Assembly: GCA_017459705.1 (NCBI GenBank)
Contig: JAFUCJ010000008.1
Coordinates: 1-64,000, forward strand
Length of the DNA: 64,000 nucleotides
Origin: Candidatus Saccharimonadota bacterium
GTDB taxonomy: Bacteria > Patescibacteriota > Saccharimonadia > Saccharimonadales > Saccharimonadaceae
Reading direction: 5' to 3'
Within the stretch, counting starts at the first letter, position 1; each line of letters starts with the position of its first letter. Of the stretch, positions 32,776-42,304 are shown in pieces. The notes beneath the pieces were generated by a model that was not told the DNA's origin, did no database searches, and was given only the letters and a program-made list of their open reading frames with translations. The position numbers were made by a program, and so were the translations under genes.

Positions 32776-33828
32776 TTACAAGGATACCGCAATCGCCTTG
32801 ATTTGCTTCTTGGTGAGCGAACCAGAGGTAGTTTTTAGCTTATAGACAGTGCCGCCATTCACCCAGCATGCATCACTGCCACTGATAAATAGCGTCAGCC
32901 CTTGTTCAACTACCTGCGAATAATCGTCGCCATAAGTCCCCTTGACATAATTCGCAACTAGTGCGCTAGAGTCCCACGAGGATTTTTCTTCAATCAGTGT
33001 AAAAGCCTCATTGGTCGAAGAGTTGCGAAAATTCAGGGTAATCTTGCCATCTTCCGAGGTAATATCCGAAAGACTGTAATCGCGTGGCACATACGACGGA
33101 TACTTGGCATCAATGCCAGATTGCATCGCGGCCACTTTTAAGGATATATTTGGCGTGCTCTGGTTGACAAAATAAACAATCGCAAATACCGCCGCTGCCG
33201 CACAGGCCAGCGCAAGCACTACTCGGTAGAAACCAAAATGTACTCGACCGCGCGACTTCTTGTGGTGGACCGTTGATTTTTTGGATTTCTGCGTGGTTGA
33301 TTTCTTAACTTCATCAATAGCCTCTTGGATGGCCTTTTCTTTTTGTGTTGCGGCCAAATGTACCTCGACTGTCTGCGCCACCTCCTCTTGGCGGCCTATC
33401 ACATCCTTCAAGGCTTCCTCGACGTCTTTCTTGTCGGTTTCTGGTTCGATGAGTACTGGCGCTACTGCGATTTTCACCTCTTGTTTCGAAGGAACTATGG
33501 ATTCGACGGTCTGGGCGATTTCTCTTTCTAGTAAATCTACTCGCTTACTGCTATGCAGGATAATCTCGGGCGTTTTTGCTGGCTCGGCTTCTGGCAACTC
33601 TACCGACTGCTCTTTGACCGGCTCGACCTCTGGTAGTTCCACTAGCTGCTCTTTGACTGGCTCGGCCTCAGGCAACTCTACTAATTGCTTTGTCGACTTG
33701 TCATCGACTTTTTGGCCGGTTGTTTTCTTATTGTTGGTCCGCTTGACATTTCTGCGGCTATGCGCCGTAGAAGACTGCACCTTCCGATGCGCCGAACTCG
33801 CTTTCTTTTTGGGGGCAGCTTTTGCCAT
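32776..33828 (-). CDS. Membrane protein with charged repeats
   Basis: 350 aa. A Lys/Arg/Ala/Ser-rich N-terminus (about 1-45) is followed by three imperfect 13-residue repeats (QLVELPEAEPVKE type, about 48-85), an acidic helical region, a basic stretch, one membrane helix (VVLALACAAAAVFAIVYFV, about 209-227) and a C-terminal extracytoplasmic domain (YPSYVPRDYSLSDITSEDGK ... ending KTTSGSLTKKQIKAIAVSL) that resembles DUF4367-type sensor domains. Function unknown. It lies 19 bases upstream of gltX. Confidence 0.7.
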   Translation of the reverse strand: MAKAAPKKKASSAHRKVQSSTAHSRRNVKRTNNKKTTGQKVDDKSTKQLVELPEAEPVKEQLVELPEVEPVKEQSVELPEAEPAKTPEIILHSSKRVDLLEREIAQTVESIVPSKQEVKIAVAPVLIEPETDKKDVEEALKDVIGRQEEVAQTVEVHLAATQKEKAIQEAIDEVKKSTTQKSKKSTVHHKKSRGRVHFGFYRVVLALACAAAAVFAIVYFVNQSTPNISLKVAAMQSGIDAKYPSYVPRDYSLSDITSEDGKITLNFRNSSTNEAFTLIEEKSSWDSSALVANYVKGTYGDDYSQVVEQGLTLFISGSDACWVNGGTVYKLKTTSGSLTKKQIKAIAVSL

Positions 33829-33911
33829 TTTTACCTCGCTTTAATACTTATATTTATAATACACGTTCGTGCGCCAAAAATCAAGACTATTTTTATGGTA
33901 TAATAATATAT

Positions 33912-35333
33912 ATGGATTTTGAAAAACGCATGCGACGCCAAAGTTTCCGCGTCATCATCTCAGAAGTCATCATGGTTGTTACGGTGATCGTGATGGTGGC
34001 AGTGCTCGCGCTTGTGGTGTCCGGTTATTGGCTAGGCTCCGACTTTAAGGTCGAGCGCCAAGGTATGCTCCAAATTAATTCCCTCCCGACTGGCGCTAGT
34101 GTGGCGGTGGATGGCGACGCTCCATGGTACCAGCGCACCAATACCTCCAAAGTCTTGTCTAGTGGCGAGCATCATATTGTGTTGACGCGTGACGGGTACG
34201 ATTCCTGGGAAAAGACCGTCGACATCCGCGAGGGTCTACTCTACCGCCTGCACTATCCGCGGCTATTTCTCGCAGACCGCGACGAGACTAGCGTTTACGA
34301 TGCTACCGCGACTACCTATGCGACCGTATCGAAGGACACCAATACTATGCTACTCGTAAATCCTACTACTGATTGGACGCTACTAAAACTCGATAGCGAC
34401 AGCCTGGAATCAAAACATCTCGACATTGCTCCTTATTTCGACTCGGTGAGCTTAGCTCCCGACGCTACGGCTGGTCTCTATTCCGGCAGCATCATATCGA
34501 GTCAATGGAGTGGTGATAATGCTCATCTTTTGATTCAGTCCCGCTCCGGCGACTCTGACGAGTGGGTTCTCCTCGATATCAAGAATCCTAAAAATAGCAT
34601 CAATCTCACTCGTGAATTCGCCACAAACTTTACCGATATGCGGATTTATGATGATTCCGCTAGCCAGCTATTAGTCGTCCGCAATAATAATCTTCATCGC
34701 ATCGACGTCTCGGCGCGCCAGATTTCCGCCGCCATCATTAAAAATGTTCAGTTCTATGATTTTTACGACCGCGAAATCGTTTATGTAGCAAGTACGGAAG
34801 TTGCAACCGACCAGACGACCGCCGATAAAACTTACGAGATCGGCATCGTCGACAATGGCGACATTACGACCTTCTCCGAGATTGCCGCCGATGCCACCAC
34901 TCGTGCCTATCTCAGCCGGTTTTACGACTCCAAATATCTCACCGTAGTCACAGGCGGCCGTGTTTCCGTATATCAGCGCGACGCGATAAAGGAACCGACC
35001 ATCTATGAGGCAGATTTCACCCCGACCGACATTAAGATTTCACTGGGTGGCGATTTCGTTTTTCTAAGTAGTGGCACGCAGGTTGCGGTTGTCGATATGG
35101 AGTCGCTACGCCTAGTCAATTGGGCGCTCGACACAGCGAAATATCATTGGCTTGACTCGCACATGCTCTATACTGTCAACGATGGTGCGCTCTCTGTCTA
35201 TGATTACGACGGACTCAACCACCGCACGCTGTCCACGGGTGCTTCCAGTAGATTTCCAGTCGCCATCACGAACGATAGGTGGCTTTACTATTTTTCCGAT
35301 AATGAAATCATGAGGGAAATTATTGCCCGGTAA
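33912..35333 (+). CDS. PEGA-domain membrane protein with propeller-like domain
   Basis: 473 aa from the ATG at 33912 (TATAAT 7 bases upstream). One N-terminal membrane helix (VIMVVTVIVMVAVLALVVSGYWL), then a PEGA domain (GMLQINSLPTGASVAVDGD ... LSSGEHHIVLTRDGYDSWEK, about 45-110), then about 350 residues of repeated beta strands like a beta propeller. PEGA domains are extracytoplasmic modules often found in surface assemblies. It overlaps the convergent sortase gene by 14 bases. Confidence 0.8.
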   Translation: MDFEKRMRRQSFRVIISEVIMVVTVIVMVAVLALVVSGYWLGSDFKVERQGMLQINSLPTGASVAVDGDAPWYQRTNTSKVLSSGEHHIVLTRDGYDSWEKTVDIREGLLYRLHYPRLFLADRDETSVYDATATTYATVSKDTNTMLLVNPTTDWTLLKLDSDSLESKHLDIAPYFDSVSLAPDATAGLYSGSIISSQWSGDNAHLLIQSRSGDSDEWVLLDIKNPKNSINLTREFATNFTDMRIYDDSASQLLVVRNNNLHRIDVSARQISAAIIKNVQFYDFYDREIVYVASTEVATDQTTADKTYEIGIVDNGDITTFSEIAADATTRAYLSRFYDSKYLTVVTGGRVSVYQRDAIKEPTIYEADFTPTDIKISLGGDFVFLSSGTQVAVVDMESLRLVNWALDTAKYHWLDSHMLYTVNDGALSVYDYDGLNHRTLSTGASSRFPVAITNDRWLYYFSDNEIMREIIAR

Positions 35334-36525
35334 GGAAGTTCCAGATTCGCTCGAAGAATGACGGTTCATTTGACGGCAGTTCGAGCGAACCATCATCCGT
35401 GATTATCGTTGCTTCGTTTGCTGATTGTTCCGCGCGCTCAGCCTCATCATAAACCGGGGAAATCTGCTCGCCGGTCACTAGCAACCGATACCTCGACGTC
35501 CCCAGCGGCGTACAAGTGACCAATGTAATCAAGGGCTTGTCGGTTTGCACTACGAGCGCCGCTACATTGGTCGGCTCGACCACCTCTTTCTTCGTCACTC
35601 TGTATGTATATCGTACCGACTCGTAGTTGACGTAGATGAGGTCGCCATCTTCTAGGCGCTCCAACCCTGAGAAGATATATTTATAAGGATTCGCCGTATA
35701 GACATCTCCCGCCGAATGACCGGTAATGATAAAATTGCCAATTTCTCCCGGATATGCGCTCGCCCCATTGATGCGGTAATGCGCCACACCGTTATTCATC
35801 GCATCGTATATGTCGCCAAGCCCTACGTTGAATCGTATTGGTACGTCGATATTCAGTTTTGGAATGATGAGTCGTGGGTCGCTGGATACGGTCTGCGTGA
35901 TGGTCGGGTCTAGCGCTTCAATCGACGAAGCCGGCGCGTTGCCAGGGGAAACATACGCCATGATGGGTGCGAAAATCAGGCGGTTGTACTGCAAAAACAA
36001 AATCGTTAGCGTTACGGTCAAACCCGCAATTACTGGTATAAACTTGCGAAATCTCCGTGATTTTTTTGCGTTGTCGGTGGCTTTCTTGCGGATTGCCTGT
36101 CGTAATTTGCCGCCCCTGTTATCGGAAGATTGATAGGCGCTTATTTGTGGTAATTTGAGACCGGTTTTGTTGCTATTTCCCCTCCCGGCCTTGGCGAGGG
36201 CATACACGATTTCCTCCTCCTCCGCTTGCGCTCGGGCATCTCTCAAGCGCTCCTTGGCAATATACTCACGCGCCGCGTTGGAGTAGTAGTCGTTGTAGTA
36301 TTTCTGATAGTAGTTTTGCCATGCCGAGTGATAGCGTTTCCATGATTCGGAATTGATTTTGCTGTCAAATGACTGGTCTTTCAGGTGGCTTGGATCATTC
36401 GGTGTACCGCTTTCGGAGTTTTTGGTAGCACTAGAATAAGCCGCCAGAACCTTTTTCCTGGCGATTTGTGCCGCCGCTTGCCGCCCAGGGTCGAGATTTA
36501 ACTGCCCACCGGTACTAGAATCCAT
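35320..36525 (-). CDS. Sortase with long cytoplasmic N-terminus
   Basis: 401 aa. About 160 hydrophilic residues (Tyr-rich YHSAWQNYYQKYYNDYYSNA) precede one membrane helix (about 163-182) and a C-terminal sortase domain with His270 in ITGHSAG, Cys338 in LVTCTPLG, and an Arg a few residues later in SRYRLLV. Sortases cleave sorting signals and attach proteins to the wall or to one another. The N-terminal extension is unusually long. TATAAT lies 6 bases before the ATG. A candidate substrate is the protein at 30218-31285. Confidence 0.92.
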   Translation of the reverse strand: MDSSTGGQLNLDPGRQAAAQIARKKVLAAYSSATKNSESGTPNDPSHLKDQSFDSKINSESWKRYHSAWQNYYQKYYNDYYSNAAREYIAKERLRDARAQAEEEEIVYALAKAGRGNSNKTGLKLPQISAYQSSDNRGGKLRQAIRKKATDNAKKSRRFRKFIPVIAGLTVTLTILFLQYNRLIFAPIMAYVSPGNAPASSIEALDPTITQTVSSDPRLIIPKLNIDVPIRFNVGLGDIYDAMNNGVAHYRINGASAYPGEIGNFIITGHSAGDVYTANPYKYIFSGLERLEDGDLIYVNYESVRYTYRVTKKEVVEPTNVAALVVQTDKPLITLVTCTPLGTSRYRLLVTGEQISPVYDEAERAEQSANEATIITDDGSLELPSNEPSFFERIWNFLTGQ

Positions 36526-36569
36526 AATAAAATTATAGCATAAAATGCAAAAATATGGTACAATTATAT

Positions 36570-36605
36570 GTACGGGGCCACTAACCCCCCTTGGTGGCCC
36601 TGTAC
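36570..36605 (+). promoter_or_regulatory. Leader hairpin of tRNA-Leu
   Basis: GTACGGGGCCAC (36570-36581) pairs with GTGGCCCTGTAC (36594-36605) with one wobble pair, between TACAAT (36559-36564, the likely -10) and the tRNA. It is probably trimmed away during 5' maturation. Confidence 0.5.
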
Positions 36606-36619
36606 CTTATTCTTTATTT

Positions 36620-36706
36620 GGGCGAATGGCGGAACTGGTAGACGCGCTAGACTCAAAATCTTGTGACAGCAATGTCGTGAGGGTTCAAGTCCCTCTTCGC
36701 CCACCA
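36620..36706 (+). tRNA. tRNA-Leu (CAA)
   Basis: 87 bases with a long variable arm and encoded CCA. The acceptor GGGCGAA pairs exactly with TTCGCCC; anticodon loop CTCAAAA (CAA). One T-T mismatch occurs in the anticodon stem (CTAGA/TCTTG). Class II shape and GGTTCAAGTCC T arm are normal. The defence island begins directly after it. Confidence 0.93.
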
Positions 36707-36747
36707 AGTGCATTTTTTCCGGAATTGCATTGCTTTGAAAGCAGATT

Positions 36748-36782
36748 AAAGGGTTCTCTCCATCTGAAAGTGACCCTTTTTT
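36748..36782 (+). terminator. Terminator after tRNA-Leu
   Basis: AAAGGGT pairs with ACCCTTT, followed by TTTG, with a partly paired inner loop. Confidence 0.6.
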
Positions 36783-36815
36783 GATTGTTAATTTCGAGGT
36801 TCAAGAACAATTTTC

Positions 36816-36998
36816 GTGCCAAAATGTCTTTTTCTATTGGATTTCCGGCTTTCATCTTTAAACTCGCTGAATTTAGTAGGTTCAAGATGTGGCAAAAAAT
36901 ATTACGGTTATCCTGCGTTATCGCGTGAAGATAATAAGACGGAGATTTGTCCGGGGTGCGGATTAGAAGAAGCTATCCTGCAATTTCTGCTTCAATAA
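36816..36998 (+). CDS. Small zinc-ribbon-like protein or fragment
   Basis: 60 aa. The C-terminal half (RCGKKYYGYPALSREDNKTE, then ICPGCGLEEAI) has the pattern of a small protein family common in phages and plasmids (ALSR.DN.T.IC..CG..EA). The first 25 residues do not fit the family and there is no good ribosome site, so this may be a remnant of a gene cut by rearrangement. It overlaps the end of the helicase gene on the other strand by 26 bases. Confidence 0.35.
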   Translation: MPKCLFLLDFRLSSLNSLNLVGSRCGKKYYGYPALSREDNKTEICPGCGLEEAILQFLLQ

Positions 36999-39489
36999 TT
37001 TCGTCGGCCTGATTTCTAGTAACGACAGTATCGAAGAGGCCGATATTTTCATCTCCGTCATGAGCCGAGCGCCCACCAGCATATTCGAGCGAAGAATCCT
37101 CAAAACGACGGAATTGTGCAATTGCGGCATTGATTTCTGTTTGTTTGAATACCCCCACTTCGCACATTTGGTCGAACTCGCGAACGGTAAGCCCAGTTAC
37201 TTTTGTGAATAGGTCTGGTTCAATATTACGAATCACATCGATTAACGCTTGTTCGCGATAATCTGTAAGATACATGAATACCGGGATGCGTGAAACGAAC
37301 TTGAGCAGCTTTTCGCGCAGTTTCTTTTTAAAACTAAGTCGCTCTTTCTTTTCTTCATCCTCTTCTTTCTTTTCTTCTTTAGTGGCTTCGCGACCTTCTT
37401 CAGCACGCTTCTTCTTAGCTTCGTGAACAGCCTTTTCGCGACTGATTGTTTTAGTAAGATCGCCACGCAGATTACGGAAATCTTCTATTTTTTCGAGCGC
37501 AGACATGATGTCCGGATTATTTAGAACCTTCTCTAGGACTACTGTTGTAGTATCAATTAAATTCGCATTTTGCCACTTACGAGCAAGCATTGTCGAAGCA
37601 GTACCGTAAGTCGAGATGTCGAGAATCTCCGTCGCTTTCAGGCGTTGCATAGAAACGCCGTCGAAACACAGAATCGGTAAGAATTCGATAAACTCTTCAA
37701 GACGTTCTTCCGGACGGCGCTTATCGTCAATGCTGCATAAACCCTCGCTATAATCCGCCACAAGCTTTAAGGCACGGCTTGGCGCAAAGTCTAGAATATA
37801 GCAAAGTGGTTTAAGGATGTTCTCGCGCATAGGATCATCGGCGTCTTTCATCACCCACGGGCTTTGCGCGCGGAAAGCGGTCTGGAAATAAGTTTCCGGC
37901 TTATCAGTATTACGAAGAAGCAAAACTCCACTCCAAGGTTTCACGGTAACGCCAGTCGTAAGCTTGCCGCAGGAAAGTGTAATAGTTCTCGTCTCAATGC
38001 CATTCCTAATCTCTCGCATAACCGGCTCTTTGGCGTGGGCGCCACCTGGTGTATCGCTACCAGCCGCGCGAACAATCTTGTAGTTCTGGAAAAACGGATC
38101 GTTCTTCAACATTTTTTCCATTGCTTTACAGGACGCTACGCTAGGCAAGAACCAGAATGTATGTCGAAGCGTGGAAAGCAAGCGTGCGTCCTCAAACGGT
38201 AGCGCCGGTGCTTTATAATCAAACTGGTTCTCGACGGCCACTTCTAGGTCAATACCGTGTAAGATGTTTAAGAATTTCTGCACATCTTTTGCACGCTCAA
38301 AGACGTATTCGCCGTTTTCGTTCTTTTTAGCGGTAAAGAATTTGTTTAAATCAAACTCATTAAACTCGCCTTTCATAGCTACTTCGCGAAGCGATTCCGG
38401 CATTTGATATGTCAGCATAACGATTTGCGGCATCTCATCATAGGGGTTTTCTTCTGGACCTCTCCATTCTTTTTTCGCACGCTGTTCGTCGGCATAAGTC
38501 CAGTTGGAAATTTGATCTTCGCCAAAGTCGCCGTTCGCAAGTGCGCGGAAAGGCGTGCCGGAAAGATATAAGTAGCTCTTTACGCGAAGTGGCATAGTAC
38601 CTTCGAGTTCCTCAACGTCTTCGGACATGCCAGAATCGTCTTTCGTATCCGTAGTGTCGGTTAGCTCCGTTGCGGCATCGCGCCAGGCACCAAAATGATA
38701 TTCATCTACAAATAGGCAGTCCCATTCAATTTCGCGCATTTTTTGGTGGCGTTTTTTAACTCCACCGTCCTTAGACTTGCCGAGTACGTCTTGGTAACTT
38801 GCAAACCATACGACAGGTTTACTCTCGTCGATTCCGGCTTCTTCCCAAGTCTGTAAACCTTCGATAAATTGCCAACCTTCAAAATCTTCGTGGCCATACA
38901 AGTCCGACTTCCATTCTTGTTGAACGCTTGGCTTGTAAGTTAAGACGAGAATTCTATCCCAGCCCATCTTCTTGGCCAGTTGATAGGCGGTAAAGGTTTT
39001 ACCAAAGCGCATTTTCGCATTCCAAAGATAACGTGGCGGATCGTTTTCGTTCTGGTATTTTCCGAAGTATTCACTGGTTTCTTTTACGAATTTCTTTTGT
39101 TCTGGGCGCATCTCGAAATTAGCACGAAGAGTACCTGATTGTTGCGGCCTTTCTCGTTTGATTCCTTTGATAACTTGTTTGACGGTTTCGAGGTCGGTAT
39201 CGAAGAACTCGCCAGCTAGTCTCTTTACGCCAAAGTTTTCTAGCCATTTATGAACGAGATGATCTTTGAAGAACTCGCCACTTTCGGTAATCGCCGATTC
39301 GTAGTGAAGAATCTCGTATTGCTTATTAGGTGTTTTAACCAAGCCTTCTTCAATTCGTTCCTTGACCGCGTCAAAATCGTTGCCAGATTTTGCTACGCGT
39401 TCGGTATAGCCAACTTTTAGTCCGGGCTGTCCAGTAGCGCGATAAACGTAAATTTGAGGACGCTTGGCGTAGTTTAAGAAATTACTCAT
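36973..39489 (-). CDS. GIY-YIG-like nuclease fused to SF2 restriction helicase
   Basis: 838 aa from the ATG at 39489, which overlaps the previous stop (ATGA) and has GGAGG upstream. Residues about 8-110 (QIYVYRATGQPGLKVGYTER ... LAGEFFDT) look like a T5orf172/MUG113-type GIY-YIG nuclease. Then comes an SF2 helicase with the Walker A-like NAKMRFGKTF (about 157-166), DEYH box (about 260) and YLSGTPFRA motif III. The C-terminal third contains a Lys/Glu-rich coiled coil. It would translocate on and cut DNA for the methylases encoded upstream: last gene of a four-gene operon. Confidence 0.85.
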   Translation of the reverse strand: MSNFLNYAKRPQIYVYRATGQPGLKVGYTERVAKSGNDFDAVKERIEEGLVKTPNKQYEILHYESAITESGEFFKDHLVHKWLENFGVKRLAGEFFDTDLETVKQVIKGIKRERPQQSGTLRANFEMRPEQKKFVKETSEYFGKYQNENDPPRYLWNAKMRFGKTFTAYQLAKKMGWDRILVLTYKPSVQQEWKSDLYGHEDFEGWQFIEGLQTWEEAGIDESKPVVWFASYQDVLGKSKDGGVKKRHQKMREIEWDCLFVDEYHFGAWRDAATELTDTTDTKDDSGMSEDVEELEGTMPLRVKSYLYLSGTPFRALANGDFGEDQISNWTYADEQRAKKEWRGPEENPYDEMPQIVMLTYQMPESLREVAMKGEFNEFDLNKFFTAKKNENGEYVFERAKDVQKFLNILHGIDLEVAVENQFDYKAPALPFEDARLLSTLRHTFWFLPSVASCKAMEKMLKNDPFFQNYKIVRAAGSDTPGGAHAKEPVMREIRNGIETRTITLSCGKLTTGVTVKPWSGVLLLRNTDKPETYFQTAFRAQSPWVMKDADDPMRENILKPLCYILDFAPSRALKLVADYSEGLCSIDDKRRPEERLEEFIEFLPILCFDGVSMQRLKATEILDISTYGTASTMLARKWQNANLIDTTTVVLEKVLNNPDIMSALEKIEDFRNLRGDLTKTISREKAVHEAKKKRAEEGREATKEEKKEEDEEKKERLSFKKKLREKLLKFVSRIPVFMYLTDYREQALIDVIRNIEPDLFTKVTGLTVREFDQMCEVGVFKQTEINAAIAQFRRFEDSSLEYAGGRSAHDGDENIGLFDTVVTRNQADEIIEAEIAG

Positions 39490-40010
39490 TTTGAACCTCC
39501 AGCGCATAATGCTATTATTGAGACTATAAGAGATAGGATAGATAGCACAATTGGCGTCGATTTCAGGATAAACTCTTGCCACATTCCTGTCAGTTTTGTT
39601 TCAAATTTAGATTGCATTATATCAATAGATAATAATGTAGTCGCTATTTTTTCATTTTCTTCTTCTATAACCATTTCTGGTGTTTTTTCTCTTTCCACAC
39701 CATAATTATCAATATAGCCACCGCATCCACTTGGGATAACAGCTATATCTTGCAATTCGCTCTCTAGTTTCTTTTTATATTTTTTAATAAAATCTACTAC
39801 ATTTTTTCTACTAAGCCTTCTCAGAGTACTTGTCTGCCCGATAGTCCTCAAAGCCGAAGACAGTATAGCTACTGATCCATCCAAAATACTTTCCAGGTCA
39901 TCTATTGCCAGCATCCCCGTCATATCCCAATCACTAGAATCATATTTATGCTTTTTAATAAGAGCGCCTAATTTTTTCTCTGATTGCCGAAATACTTTTT
40001 CCATTCTCAT
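39486..40010 (-). CDS. Small tail-anchored membrane protein in the methylase operon
   Basis: 174 aa. A charged, helical cytoplasmic part (MRMEKVFRQSEKKLGALIKK ... LRRLSRKNVVDFIKKYKKKL) contains GCGGYIDNYG and ends in one strong membrane helix (TPIVLSILSLIVSIIALCAG). It starts directly after the methylase stop and shares 4 bases with the helicase start, so it is translated with them. Membrane proteins are not part of classical restriction-modification operons; it may be an effector or sensor. Not recognised. Confidence 0.75.
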   Translation of the reverse strand: MRMEKVFRQSEKKLGALIKKHKYDSSDWDMTGMLAIDDLESILDGSVAILSSALRTIGQTSTLRRLSRKNVVDFIKKYKKKLESELQDIAVIPSGCGGYIDNYGVEREKTPEMVIEEENEKIATTLLSIDIMQSKFETKLTGMWQEFILKSTPIVLSILSLIVSIIALCAGGSK

Positions 40011-41576
40011 CTACATCTCCTTTACTAATGATTCGATAAACTGACGCTCGTCATCAGTTATCTCGTATCGTTCATATAATTTTTCATCCGTCCACTCTCT
40101 ATCCATCGACAAATCGGGAATAAATGAATATGAGTTGGCAGTAATGTTCTGAGTGAGTTTTCGGAGCGATAAAAGGAACCTGAAAAATCGCGTTTTCGCA
40201 TACTTAGCCATATTATTCGCTTCTTCTTCGGTCTTATATGAGCCTACCACTAGATATGTCTCTGTACATGCGCTTCGTGGTAGTGCAACAATTGGCCTTG
40301 AAATAACCGTATCGGGATACGAGCCTATTCCGTGAGCCTTCGAGATAAGAACTTTGTATTTATCTATCAACTCCTTATTCTTTTGGATTTGACTTCTTTG
40401 TATGAACCCTTCTTGTTTGTTCGCATAGATTTTTACTTTGTCTGGATTATCAATGTTATCAAGCTTAACCTTTCCAGTAAGAGAGAAGGGGTTCCTATTT
40501 GTGACTCTATTGTTCAATGTATCTTCATGCAAAGCCTGCACTTTCCGTAGAATAGGGACAGCCGCATTCCATCTGATAAACGTATCGTATTCCGAAAGCG
40601 GACGCGTCATTGATGATTCTTCGTCATCTCGTAGTATAGTCGTAATTTTGCATTCCCCAGAGTATTTTGAGTCTCTTATGAAATACAAGACGCCGCCCTC
40701 AATCGAAACGCCTGGAAAACAATCGCTAGCATCTGGATAATCAAATAGCTCTTTAATATGGTTATCGTTAAGCATTTCTTCTCTAAAACTATCTAGACCT
40801 TTACCACCAGCAAACCATCTAGCCGGAATAATGAAAGAAATATATCTAGGATTGAGCTTTTTTGCTTGCTGAACGAAGTACTGATAAATTGGCATAGCCG
40901 AGGAACCGGTGCCACCACCATCGCTCAGCTGATATGGTGGATTTCCCACTATAACGTCGAATTTCATATTTTTAATCTCCTCTGGTTTTAAATGGATGAA
41001 GTTGTAGGCGTGTCGTTCTTGATTTTCGTTGCGGTCGAGCTCGCCACCTTCCTTGTTGCCGCAATAAATACAAGCCCCATTTTTATAGGAGTGTGGGCGG
41101 TTGTCGTAGGAGATATTGCCATTTTCGGTATCAAACTTCGCAATTGATTTGTCGCCGCTAGCGTTTTTAGAAGTGTATAAAGAGCGCCTACTCATAAGCG
41201 CGGTTAAGTCTGTAATCGCAACGCCGTAGAGCATATTTTTGAAGATATGTTGACGGCGAGCCTCTTCGTCTGGGAACTCGTCGCGAAGTCCTTCCATTAA
41301 ACGTTTCGCGATTTGGCGAAGGAAAACCCCAGTTTTGCAAGCCGGATCGAGCCATTTGAGCGAGCTATCGTGCCAAACTTCTTCCGGGAAAATATCTAGC
41401 ATCTTATCGACGAGCTCCGGTGGGGTGAAAACTTCATCAGACGATAAGTTTGCGATGCAAGTTAAGATGTCGGGGACGTGTCCTTTGCTTAGGATTTGGC
41501 GCACTAACGGAGCGGACGAGGGGCTTAGGCTTGCGATAGTCGCTTCGTTTTCTTGTTTTAATTTTTCTTCGTTCAT
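40011..41576 (-). CDS. Eco57I-type N6-adenine DNA methyltransferase
   Basis: 521 aa. SAM motif I is WLDPACKTGVFL (about residues 74-85), after an EVFTPPELV entry segment, and catalytic motif IV is NPPY (about 210-213) in DVIVGNPPYQLSDGGG. Between them lies CIYCGNKEGG, a short zinc-like turn. The C-terminal 250 residues resemble the target-recognition region of type IIG/Eco57I-like enzymes. Its start overlaps the stop of the first methylase by 4 bases. It probably modifies adenine in the recognition site of this system. Confidence 0.88.
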   Translation of the reverse strand: MNEEKLKQENEATIASLSPSSAPLVRQILSKGHVPDILTCIANLSSDEVFTPPELVDKMLDIFPEEVWHDSSLKWLDPACKTGVFLRQIAKRLMEGLRDEFPDEEARRQHIFKNMLYGVAITDLTALMSRRSLYTSKNASGDKSIAKFDTENGNISYDNRPHSYKNGACIYCGNKEGGELDRNENQERHAYNFIHLKPEEIKNMKFDVIVGNPPYQLSDGGGTGSSAMPIYQYFVQQAKKLNPRYISFIIPARWFAGGKGLDSFREEMLNDNHIKELFDYPDASDCFPGVSIEGGVLYFIRDSKYSGECKITTILRDDEESSMTRPLSEYDTFIRWNAAVPILRKVQALHEDTLNNRVTNRNPFSLTGKVKLDNIDNPDKVKIYANKQEGFIQRSQIQKNKELIDKYKVLISKAHGIGSYPDTVISRPIVALPRSACTETYLVVGSYKTEEEANNMAKYAKTRFFRFLLSLRKLTQNITANSYSFIPDLSMDREWTDEKLYERYEITDDERQFIESLVKEM

Positions 41577-42304
41577 ATCAGTTCTCCAAATAAGTTTGTT
41601 TGCTTACCCGCCTCTGGAACTCCGGGCGGCGCCTCTGTATCTTTATTCAGAAAACTAAAATCAATCGGCGTTAGACTGTCGTATTTAGTCATTGGGAAAG
41701 CCTCTATGGCTTTTTCAATGCCAGCTTCCATGTTTGTTAATGCGAAGACTTTGCGAATGAAGAAGTTTTTCATCGGAGTAGTATATTCGACAAAATAAAC
41801 CTGATCTTTACCGCCCAGCATATCTCCGACAATAAGGTTCGTGCGCATGATTTCGTTCATAGCGAGAATAAAGCCTCCCCCGCTTTTCTTCTTGAGGTAC
41901 TCAAAAACTATCGTCTGAAGGCGTTTTTTACATTCTTCAATATTATCTTCAGCGATATCTACGCCATAAATCGTTGAGAGGACTTTAAGGACTGAAAACT
42001 CACGATTCTTCGCATGCCACTCAACGCGGTCTTGGCGCAAACGTTCAAGGCGCTGACGCAGGATGGCCTCCAGAAAGTTGCCATTGCCACAAGCTGGCTC
42101 CAGGAACCGCCAGTACGGATTAGAAGTTGCCTGCGTCAGCGCCAGGATATTATTGACTTCTCGCGGCTGGGTGAAAACTTCGGCTCGTTCGCGAACTCGC
42201 GCTTTTGATTTAATTATCTTGGATTTTTTGTCGCCAGAAACATTGGCGGTATTTTTACCAGCAATGGGATTGGTCGTAGTTGGGCTTTTTGCTTTGTTCT
42301 GCAT
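41573..42304 (-). CDS. N-terminal methyltransferase-like subunit without NPPY
   Basis: 243 aa. It has RAEVFTQPREVNNIL and motif I FLEPACGNGNFLEAIL (about residues 68-83), and later NLIVGDML, but no NPPY, so it can bind SAM without an obvious catalytic loop. It ends in PGVPEAGKQTNLFGELI, similar to small HsdM-like subunits that partner a second methylase. It is the first gene of the operon and its leader (42305-42550) contains terminator-like hairpins. Confidence 0.75.
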   Translation of the reverse strand: MQNKAKSPTTTNPIAGKNTANVSGDKKSKIIKSKARVRERAEVFTQPREVNNILALTQATSNPYWRFLEPACGNGNFLEAILRQRLERLRQDRVEWHAKNREFSVLKVLSTIYGVDIAEDNIEECKKRLQTIVFEYLKKKSGGGFILAMNEIMRTNLIVGDMLGGKDQVYFVEYTTPMKNFFIRKVFALTNMEAGIEKAIEAFPMTKYDSLTPIDFSFLNKDTEAPPGVPEAGKQTNLFGELI

